From NCBI GenBank assembly GCA_051883415.1, contig JBJETR010000060.1:1-7812 (forward strand): a DNA stretch of 7,812 nucleotides, read 5' to 3'. This DNA comes from HGM11368 sp051883415 (GTDB taxonomy: Bacteria; Bacillota; Clostridia; Christensenellales; UBA3700). This document shows, one piece after another, positions 1 to 5,407 of the stretch. How positions within the stretch are numbered: the first letter of the stretch is position 1; each line of letters opens with the position of its first letter. The notes under the pieces were generated by a model that saw nothing but the letters and a program-made list of their open reading frames with translations, was not told the DNA's origin and ran no database searches. The position numbers were made by a program, and so were the translations under genes.

Positions 1-254
1 CTCATATTAGGTATATATTCAACCGTAGTTTGCGAATCAATATAATATGTAAAATTCAGTTTATCAATATTTTTAATTGATGAATATTGTACCTTCTCGA
101 CGGTTCGCTCGTCTTCTAATATCAAGACTATGTTATCATAGTCTTTCCACCAAGGTATTTCTTCCTCTTTCTCACATCCAATCAATGCAATCACCATACT
201 GCATAGAATAACGATAACGCATATCATAACCATAAACTTTTGACATTTTTTCAT
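1..254 (-). CDS. Putative lipoprotein, 3' end outside the window
   Basis: The 84 visible codons start at ATG (252-254), preceded by an AGGGGTG ribosome binding site. Residues 1-26 form a lipoprotein signal peptide: basic MKKCQK, a hydrophobic core, then the lipobox LIGC with C27 as the lipidated cysteine. The protein should therefore be exported and anchored on the outer face of the membrane. The mature part begins with an acidic stretch (EKEEE) followed by WWKDYDN and a charged, beta-rich segment. I recognise no domain in it. The signal peptide is almost the same as that of the lipoprotein gene 37 bases upstream on the same strand, but the mature sequences are unrelated by eye. With no terminator in the gap, the two genes are probably co-transcribed. 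Export and lipidation are well supported; function is unknown. Confidence 0.8.
   Translation of the reverse strand, partial: MKKCQKFMVMICVIVILCSMVIALIGCEKEEEIPWWKDYDNIVLILEDERTVEKVQYSSIKNIDKLNFTYYIDSQTTVEYIPNM
174..243. repeat. Signal-peptide DNA repeat, copy A
   Basis: This 70-base stretch aligns without gaps to 1483-1552, with about 65 identical positions counted by eye. It encodes roughly residues 4-27 of the downstream lipoprotein (QKFMVMIC to the lipobox cysteine). Similarity stops at the lipobox and within the first codons, so only the export signal is shared between the genes. Confidence 0.85.
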
Positions 255-291
255 AAGCCACCCCTTTTTATTGCGTTGATAGTTGTTTTGC

Positions 292-1563
292 TTATCTAAT
301 ATAATTTCTCATCGTGGACGTGTCGGGATATTGTCCGTCTTGCGTTTTCATAAAAAATTTGTTGAGCTTTTTGTCTATCGAATCGCTGTATTTTTTGATG
401 GTGTTACATTCTCCCAAATTATACACACCTCTATAACTTGCTCCCGTCATACTCACGTAAGCAACGGTGCTTGCTCCGTTACCTTCTTTCGTTGTGTCGT
501 GCAAATTGTTTTCGACTGTTCCCATATTGACGCAGTTGTCTATTATTCCATAATTTTCCGTCGCAAAGACCGACATCTTGTTGCCTATCTTGGGATTAGG
601 TTTTGTTGTCGTTGTCATATTTCCCGTATTGATACAATTTTTTATCTCGCCTTTGTTGACGCTGGCAAAAAACGACCATTGATGACCATATTTATGCTCG
701 GCTTTGTCCACTAAATCCAAGTCGGTCTTTACGTTCTCAATTGTTCCGTAATTATTTTTGGCTACGACACTGAGAGTTGCAACCGAAGAATATTCGATTG
801 CGGTATCCTCAATATAAAACTCAAATATTGCGTTTTTTAATACTCCCGTTTGTTGTATCGTTTCAAAAAACGGATACGTAGCGTTGAAGTATAAATGATA
901 GCAGTTGGCATCAAAAACACCCAATTGCCTGATATTGAGAACGCCCAAAGGTCTTTGGTTGCTGACGTCGGAGAGCGTGATTGACTTAGCCAAAATATGG
1001 TTGCCTATTATCTGCCTATTGATAAGTTGCTCGATTCGATGAATAACGTAATACACTTCCCCGTCAATGGTTACCGTTTCGGCATCTTGGGCGATATATA
1101 CGTGACCTTCTCTGTTGTCGTATTGCTTGGTTGCGATATCTTTCTCGGGTGGCAAGTTGTCTTGCCTTACGTTGATATCGAGTACGTAATTGTTTACCTT
1201 GTCTTTATTCTCAACTTTGACGTATAGTGTTTTGTCCCCGTCAACGTAAATTTTGTTGACGTCTTCTACAATCTTGGTTTGTTCCTCGTCTTCATATACC
1301 TTTGCTTGGGCATTGGGGCTAACTATCAAATCGCTAAACTGCAAATAGTTGGTATAAGGAACTTGCACCGACAACTTAGACGAGCCCTCATTGGTAAAGT
1401 TGTAGTCTACGTTTTCCCATTCCGCCATTCTATTGTTTATCCTTACCGCCACCAAATCGGCGTAGCCCTCACCTTCTGCTTGACAACCAATCAATGCCAT
1501 CGCCATACTGCATAGAATGACGATAATGCATATCATAACCATAAACTTTTGATAAAGTCTCAT
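292..1563 (-). CDS. Surface lipoprotein with cadherin-like and GLUG-like repeat regions
   Basis: This 423-residue protein starts at ATG with AAGGAG seven bases upstream. A signal peptide ends in lipobox LIGC (C27). Residues about 60-133 resemble the Pfam cadherin-like beta-sandwich: a VPYTNYL start, a turn at VDGD, and an ending VKVENKDKVNNYVLDINV. From about residue 236 come units with the GLUG-like pattern N-x-G-x-I-x-N-C/V: KNNYGTIENV (269-278), VNKGEIKNCINTG (302-314), ENYGIIDNCVNMG (336-348), and a degenerate YRGVYNLGEC (377-386). They recur about every 33 residues, which suggests a short right-handed beta-helix. Such architectures are common in secreted or adhesive proteins of gut Firmicutes. 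No catalytic motif was seen. The domain calls are pattern recognition by eye. A ligand-binding or adhesive role is inferred, not shown. Confidence 0.85.
   Translation of the reverse strand: MRLYQKFMVMICIIVILCSMAMALIGCQAEGEGYADLVAVRINNRMAEWENVDYNFTNEGSSKLSVQVPYTNYLQFSDLIVSPNAQAKVYEDEEQTKIVEDVNKIYVDGDKTLYVKVENKDKVNNYVLDINVRQDNLPPEKDIATKQYDNREGHVYIAQDAETVTIDGEVYYVIHRIEQLINRQIIGNHILAKSITLSDVSNQRPLGVLNIRQLGVFDANCYHLYFNATYPFFETIQQTGVLKNAIFEFYIEDTAIEYSSVATLSVVAKNNYGTIENVKTDLDLVDKAEHKYGHQWSFFASVNKGEIKNCINTGNMTTTTKPNPKIGNKMSVFATENYGIIDNCVNMGTVENNLHDTTKEGNGASTVAYVSMTGASYRGVYNLGECNTIKKYSDSIDKKLNKFFMKTQDGQYPDTSTMRNYIR
1483..1552. repeat. Signal-peptide DNA repeat, copy B
   Basis: This is the partner of the copy at 174-243, in the same orientation and about 1.3 kb away. 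The few differences include both silent changes and changes such as I/V and A/V in the hydrophobic core. The high base identity points to recent duplication or ongoing gene conversion rather than convergent signal-peptide composition. Confidence 0.85.
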
Positions 1564-1607
1564 TTATTACTCCTTAAACTATATTCGTTGTATTGATTAA
1601 AACGTTA

Positions 1608-1637
1608 ATTCTATTTGCCCCAATTGGTTTATGTCAA
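1608..1637 (-). promoter_or_regulatory. Sigma-A-type promoter proximal to the lipoprotein genes
   Basis: Minus-strand TTGACA (1632-1637) is followed after 18 bases by TAGAAT (1608-1613). Transcription would start near 1600 and give a leader of about 37 bases to the start codon at 1563. The -35 is a perfect match; the -10 differs at one position. Confidence 0.55.
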
Positions 1638-1643
1638 GATAAC

Positions 1644-1682
1644 TTCTCTATTATAAGATATTTTCTCTCTATAATTTAGATA
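1644..1682. repeat. Two tandem CTCT-type elements, possible operator
   Basis: TTCTCTATTATAAGATA (1644-1660) and CTCTCTATAATTTAGATA (1665-1682) share TCTCTAT, an AT-rich centre and AGATA, with ends 22 bases apart (about two helical turns). They lie between the lipoprotein promoters. Related sequence recurs at 1746-1790. A role as binding sites for the adjacent twin-HTH regulator is inference. Confidence 0.35.
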
Positions 1683-1708
1683 ATGCAAAAAGTGATTTTG
1701 TTACATTT

Positions 1709-1737
1709 ATTATACCGACGCACAACGACTTTGTCAA
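1709..1737 (-). promoter_or_regulatory. Perfect-consensus sigma-A promoter for the lipoprotein genes
   Basis: Minus-strand TTGACA (1732-1737), a 17-base spacer, then TATAAT (1709-1714): both hexamers and the spacing match the consensus exactly. Transcription would start near 1702 and give a leader of about 140 bases. A promoter this strong for a surface lipoprotein suggests either high expression or a need for repression. Confidence 0.75.
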
Positions 1738-1738
1738 C

Positions 1739-1767
1739 ATTGTACCCTCTCTAATACGGAATGTCAA
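1739..1767 (-). promoter_or_regulatory. Third, distal sigma-A-type promoter for the lipoprotein genes
   Basis: Minus-strand TTGACA (1762-1767), a 17-base spacer, then TACAAT (1739-1744), one mismatch from consensus. It lies back to back with the perfect promoter at 1709-1737. Its spacer holds one of the CTCT-type repeats at 1746-1760, so a protein bound there would block it. Confidence 0.5.
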
Positions 1768-1790
1768 GATTTTTGTCCGCAGTATAGAGG
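1746..1790. promoter_or_regulatory. Interrupted inverted repeat, possible operator or leader hairpin
   Basis: CCTCTCTAATACGGA (1746-1760) faces CCTCTATACTGCGGA read on the minus strand (1790-1776). The CCTCT, ATAC and GGA blocks pair; each arm has a three-base insertion, and the loop is about 15 bases. It lies across the distal lipoprotein promoter and just before the regulator gene. It could be a dimeric repressor site or an RNA hairpin in the regulator's leader. No good plus-strand promoter could be fixed here; the best candidates are TTGTCA (1731-1736) with TAATAC (1752-1757) at a short 15-base spacing, or GATAAT at 1790-1795 without a clear -35. Confidence 0.4.
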
Positions 1791-1847
1791 ATAATTTTAA
1801 TGAAAACCTTACTATTTTGGATATTTTATCGGGTTGTGGAGAAAAGT

Positions 1848-2291
1848 ATGGATTGGAAGATTTTTGCGGAAAGGCTAACGGACTTGATATTCGATAGCAA
1901 AAAGGTCGCTCGCAACGTTGCCAAAGAGATTGGCATTGGGAAAACGACGATTTACGAATATCTGTCGGGCAATAAGATGCCGACTCTTGGCAATTTGATT
2001 AAGCTTGCCGATTATTTCAACTGCTCCACCGACTACCTCTTGGGACTAGAAGAAGAATCTATCGATACGGCTTTTCTTCAAAGACCTCCTTTCCACGAAC
2101 AGTTTGAGGCAATGCTCGATTACTTTGACATATCTCGCTATAAGCTGGAAAAGATGACGGGCATAGCCGAATCGGTGCTCTATTATTGGGCAAAAGGACA
2201 AAAGACGCCCACCGTCGAGAGCCTCGTAACGGTGTGCGAAAAACTCGGTTGTCGATTGGACTTCTTCCTCGGTAGGTCTAACGAACGATAA
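1848..2291 (+). CDS. Transcriptional regulator with two Cro/CI-type HTH domains
   Basis: This 147-residue protein has two helix-turn-helix units. The first (about 6-66) shows VAKEIGIGKTTIYEYLSG, MPTLGNLIKLADYF and STDYLLG. The second (about 84-142) shows the same layout in diverged form: LEKMTGIAESVLYYWAKG, TPTVESLVTVCEKLG and LDFFLGR. Both end in the typical XRE-family D-[YF]-[LF]-LG pattern. No ligand-binding or protease domain is present. I chose the ATG at 1848 because GGAG lies six bases upstream and the domain then begins at once; an in-frame ATG at 1800 would add 16 mostly hydrophobic residues and has a weaker AGAGG site. The gene diverges from the lipoprotein genes across a repeat-rich promoter region, so it probably controls them and itself, most likely as a DNA-binding repressor. 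That target is inferred. Confidence 0.9.
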   Translation: MDWKIFAERLTDLIFDSKKVARNVAKEIGIGKTTIYEYLSGNKMPTLGNLIKLADYFNCSTDYLLGLEEESIDTAFLQRPPFHEQFEAMLDYFDISRYKLEKMTGIAESVLYYWAKGQKTPTVESLVTVCEKLGCRLDFFLGRSNER

Positions 2292-2294
2292 ATT

Positions 2295-2318
2295 AGCCCC
2301 GATTAATCGGGGCTTTTT
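2295..2318 (+). terminator. Rho-independent terminator after the HTH regulator
   Basis: A perfect 8-bp stem, AGCCCCGA/TCGGGGCT, with a TTAA loop is followed by a run of five T (2314-2318). It starts three bases after the regulator's stop. The GH31 gene converges on it from the other strand, where the stem is followed by only a weak AATTTA tract, so termination in that direction is probably less efficient. Confidence 0.92.
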
Positions 2319-2319
2319 G

Positions 2320-4392
2320 TTATTTTGTTACAATGTTATTTAATTGTATCGTCTTCGGCAAGTGGTCTACGGTTATACTATTGCCGTTGGTCGACACGTC
2401 GTCGCAAGATATATCCGCCGACTTAATACCTAAGAATTGGACGTTGATACGTTGCACGTCGATATTTCCGCTTGGGGTAAGCGTTATTGAGCAACCCTCG
2501 TCGGAGAGGCGTTGTTCTATCGTCAAACTACCCTCCTCGTCGTGCATAACGTACCTATTGTTGCCGACGCATATCAGCAAGTCAAGGTCTTTGTAAGATA
2601 CGTCGTTGGTAGTGCCGTCGTGTAGCATTGGTACAATGCCGCCCTCTTTGACGAATACGGGGATATAATCAATCGGACAAGTTATCGTGTATTCTTGGTC
2701 ACCCGTGTAAGTTTCGTTTGTAAAAAAGTCCCTCCAAACGCCCTCGGGAAGCCAAATTTTATGCCTTACCGTGCCTTTTAGATTACCCCTTTTGGTAACG
2801 GGACAAACGAGCAATTCGCTACCGAATAGATACTGATTACGATACTTTTTGCTATAAGCCAATGGCGTATCGTACTTGTAATACAACGGTTGAACGAGTG
2901 GCACGCCGTAGGTTGCCGTATTGACGCAGGCAGTATAGAGGTATGGTATCAAGCGATGTCTAAGTTGTAAAAACTTGGTAGCATAATCGCAAACGGAAGG
3001 ATAGTTCCACGGCTCTTTGCTGAGCGTATTGTTGGTTGAATGGAGTCTGTTGATAGGCGAAAAGACGCCGAATTGCAACCATCTAAGATATATCTTACCG
3101 TCACCCCTATTGCCCATGTGCCCGCCGATATCGTGCGACCACCAAGTATAGCCCACGTTGGAAGCGTTGGCTGTAAAGTAAGGTTGGAATTTCAAAGCAC
3201 TCCACCAAACGTACGTGTCCCCCGAAAAGCCAAGAGGATATCTATGCGAGCCAACTCCTGCATATCTCGACAAAATCAAGCCTTTATCGCCGTTGCGGTT
3301 GTTGTCCAAAAAATGATAGTGATTGAGAAGCCATAGCGGATCTAGCCCTTCCATCTTGGATTTGGTGCCTTGTTGCCAATCTATCCACCAAAAATCTACA
3401 CCGTCTTCTTCGTAAGGATGATGCAAAACGTCAAAATACGAAGTGAGGAACTTTTCGTCCGTGAGGTCGAATTCTATCGTCTTTTTGGTAGCGGGATCGA
3501 TACCGTTTGCTTTTGCCATGTCGGCGTATTGCGTTTCAAAATACCTCACGCCGTCACGAGGATGTAAATTCATGGTAACGTGCATGTTTTTGGCTTTGAG
3601 AGCCTTGAAAAACGCCTTGTAGTCGGGGAAAAGCTTGGAATTGAAGGTGTATCCCGTCCAACCTCTGCCTTGTCCTCTATGTCCGTATGCCACGTCCTTA
3701 GGCACGTCGTCAACCAAGTGCCAATCCATATCTATCGTCGCTACGGTAAACGGGATTTTTCTGCTCTCGAACTCGCTCATCAAATCGAGATATTCTTGCG
3801 CCGAATATGCATGATATCTAGACCACCAATTGCCGAAAACATACTTGGGCATAACGGGCGGATATCCTGTCAGTTCAAAGAATTGTTGAAGTCCTCCGTA
3901 AAAATCTTTGCCAAAAGCTAAAACGTAAAAATCTTTAGTTCCGTTGACTCTTGGCTGAATTTTTCCGTCCTCCGTCAATAGCAAGCTATTACTATCGTCA
4001 AGAAGCGTAACTCCGTCTTTAGAAAATATACCGTCATCCAATCTTACCGAACCGCCCTTACAGTCGAGAGTTCTCGTGGTGCCTTTGAGATTTCGTCTAC
4101 CGCCTCTCTTGGCGACAACCCCGTCGACTTTGACATGAAGCGAACGCTTGTCTATATGAAAAACGTGTTTTGCCGTTGTGACGATTATTATCTTGTCTTC
4201 GATTTTGCTCTCCCATTGAGGGCTACCGAAGTCCCGATTGACAACGGTCTGTGAGGGCAAATCTACGAAGCGTCCGTCTTGCGATTTTTCTACCCTGAGA
4301 ACGTCGTTGCTGATGATAGAAACGCGCAAGTCGTTATCAACGATAATCTGAGAGAGCTTAGTTGGTGCCGCCTTGGTTATAAATCTCTGCAT
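2320..4392 (-). CDS. Glycoside hydrolase family 31 alpha-glycosidase (alpha-glucosidase-like)
   Basis: This 690-residue retaining exo-alpha-glycosidase has no signal peptide and should act in the cytosol on imported oligosaccharides. The layout is an N-terminal beta-sandwich (about 1-180), a TIM barrel (about 185-480) and C-terminal beta domains. In the barrel, FGNWWSRYHAYS (186-197) and TIDMDWH (219-225) precede DGVDFWWIDWQQG (330-342), where D338 fits the GH31 nucleophile. GFSGDTYVWW (388-397) carries D392, the expected acid/base, and WWSHDIGGH (417-425) and NRLHS (448-452) line the subsite. All key residues are present and the length is normal. The WWIDWQQG subgroup has mixed specificities, so alpha-glucosidase is the default, with alpha-xylosidase or another alpha-linked substrate possible. 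AGGAG precedes the ATG by four bases. No sugar transporter is adjacent to narrow the substrate. Confidence 0.92.
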   Translation of the reverse strand: MQRFITKAAPTKLSQIIVDNDLRVSIISNDVLRVEKSQDGRFVDLPSQTVVNRDFGSPQWESKIEDKIIIVTTAKHVFHIDKRSLHVKVDGVVAKRGGRRNLKGTTRTLDCKGGSVRLDDGIFSKDGVTLLDDSNSLLLTEDGKIQPRVNGTKDFYVLAFGKDFYGGLQQFFELTGYPPVMPKYVFGNWWSRYHAYSAQEYLDLMSEFESRKIPFTVATIDMDWHLVDDVPKDVAYGHRGQGRGWTGYTFNSKLFPDYKAFFKALKAKNMHVTMNLHPRDGVRYFETQYADMAKANGIDPATKKTIEFDLTDEKFLTSYFDVLHHPYEEDGVDFWWIDWQQGTKSKMEGLDPLWLLNHYHFLDNNRNGDKGLILSRYAGVGSHRYPLGFSGDTYVWWSALKFQPYFTANASNVGYTWWSHDIGGHMGNRGDGKIYLRWLQFGVFSPINRLHSTNNTLSKEPWNYPSVCDYATKFLQLRHRLIPYLYTACVNTATYGVPLVQPLYYKYDTPLAYSKKYRNQYLFGSELLVCPVTKRGNLKGTVRHKIWLPEGVWRDFFTNETYTGDQEYTITCPIDYIPVFVKEGGIVPMLHDGTTNDVSYKDLDLLICVGNNRYVMHDEEGSLTIEQRLSDEGCSITLTPSGNIDVQRINVQFLGIKSADISCDDVSTNGNSITVDHLPKTIQLNNIVTK

Positions 4393-4447
4393 GATACTCC
4401 TTGATATAATGTTTTTTGTTTATCCTCGTCAATAGCGTCGCATTGAC

Positions 4448-4472
4448 AAAAACCCCTGCCTGATGCAGGGGT
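4448..4472 (-). terminator. Rho-independent terminator after the acyltransferase gene
   Basis: Read on the minus strand, an 8-bp stem ACCCCTGC/GCAGGGGT with a five-base loop is followed by a run of T (4452-4448). It begins just after the acyltransferase stop codon and lies before the GH31 start at 4392. It should largely separate the two transcripts. Confidence 0.88.
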
Positions 4473-4477
4473 AATAA

Positions 4478-5344
4478 TTATTGTTGATCTTCGGTCTGCT
4501 CCGTAGCGTCTTTTGGAGCAACTTGCCCCGGATGATTTTGCTCATACGTATTGAGTTCCGGCTTGTTCTTAGGATAGTGCGACTTGCCAAAGTTGTTGTA
4601 GGTGATGACGTCGTGCACCGGAAGCTCCTGAGCAATACGGGTAATTTCCTCTTTGAGATAAGTATTGATAGTGGTGCGTTGCTCGTCTATCGGAACGTTG
4701 GGATCGTACGCAATCGGCTTGCCGAATACCACCTTTTGAAGTTTGGCTGCATTGTACATAGGCACGAACTTGAGTATCTTCTTGTATCTGCTATAGTACA
4801 TCTTGGCAAGGTCGATATAGTTGCTCTCAAAGTCGTTGACTATGTGATTGTACTCGTCGTTACACTCGGGGAAGATGATGATGTTGTAACCTTCGTTTAG
4901 GCACTTGATCGTCGTCTTGCAAGTGGTAAAGATGCGGTGATCTCTATATAGATGTATTACGTCGGCACAAGAAAACAGCCACTCGGCAAGCGGTGCAAGC
5001 ATGTGAGCCGCCATATTGTAAAACCACCTTACGCTCTTAGGTTTGTACGGCCAAAAGTCCTTCATTGCATAAGCCGGGAATTCTTTGCGATTAGCAACCT
5101 CGCCCACCATCCACGTCAAATGCTTGAGAGGAAAATACAATTCCGCCACCAAAGGTCCGTTCATCTGTGCGTGGTTGCCTACGTAAATTGCCGCTTCTTC
5201 GGGCACGTTCTCCATACCCAAAAACTCTCTCTTGGCATAAAGAGACTTGACTACCTTATACCAAAACTTGTAGGAAAAGGTCTTTTTCTTAAGTTGGTAT
5301 GGTTGATTTTCTTTTTCTTTGTTGTCAACTTCAACTTTTTTCAC
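4478..5344 (-). CDS. PlsC-like lysophospholipid acyltransferase with altered catalytic motifs
   Basis: This 288-residue protein starts at GTG with a GAGGGG site upstream; no ATG fits before residue 44. It resembles the PlsC/LPLAT family, which acylates lysophosphatidate or related lipids at the membrane. Motif I is GNHAQMNGP (56-64): H58 is present, but the aspartate expected five residues later in HX4D is G63. A motif II-like arginine lies in HLYRDHR (131-137). Motif III reads IIIFPEC (155-161), with C161 where FPEG has glycine, and motif IV is FVPMY (193-197). The block YNHIVNDFE (165-173) follows motif III. From memory, gut clostridial relatives share NHxQMNGP and FPE-x variants, which would make this a subfamily rather than a damaged gene. 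The C-terminal 40 residues are polar and acidic. Its own promoter and terminator suggest monocistronic expression. The lipid substrate cannot be told from sequence. Confidence 0.85.
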   Translation of the reverse strand: MKKVEVDNKEKENQPYQLKKKTFSYKFWYKVVKSLYAKREFLGMENVPEEAAIYVGNHAQMNGPLVAELYFPLKHLTWMVGEVANRKEFPAYAMKDFWPYKPKSVRWFYNMAAHMLAPLAEWLFSCADVIHLYRDHRIFTTCKTTIKCLNEGYNIIIFPECNDEYNHIVNDFESNYIDLAKMYYSRYKKILKFVPMYNAAKLQKVVFGKPIAYDPNVPIDEQRTTINTYLKEEITRIAQELPVHDVITYNNFGKSHYPKNKPELNTYEQNHPGQVAPKDATEQTEDQQ

Positions 5345-5372
5345 AATTCACCCCTCGTTACACTCCAACAAT

Positions 5373-5401
5373 ATTTTATAAATTTTTGGTGTTTTTGTCA
5401 A
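5373..5401 (-). promoter_or_regulatory. Sigma-A promoter of the acyltransferase gene
   Basis: Minus-strand TTGACA (5396-5401), a 17-base spacer and TAAAAT (5373-5378) lie in the 63-base gap after putP. The start would be near 5366, giving a leader of about 22 bases with the GAGGGG site. Only one of the 12 hexamer bases differs from consensus. No terminator was seen between putP and this promoter, so some read-through from putP is possible. Confidence 0.7.
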
Positions 5402-5407
5402 TAGCTA

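Noticed and set aside
283..714. A 143-codon plus-strand open frame opposite the lipoprotein gene
   Set aside because: It lies wholly antisense to a gene with a clear signal peptide, repeats and ribosome binding site, and its translation shows no recognisable domain.
1800..1847. Upstream in-frame ATG giving the HTH regulator 16 extra residues
   Set aside because: The extra residues are hydrophobic and unlike XRE N-termini, and the ATG at 1848 has a better GGAG site at proper spacing.
4403..4432. Possible GH31 promoter, TTGACG with TATATC at 18 bases
   Set aside because: Transcription would begin inside the ribosome binding site and leave almost no leader, and the -10 matches poorly, so I did not list it as a feature.
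4429..4635. A 68-codon minus-strand frame over the end of the acyltransferase gene
   Set aside because: It overlaps the acyltransferase in another frame and runs through its terminator, so it is not a credible gene.
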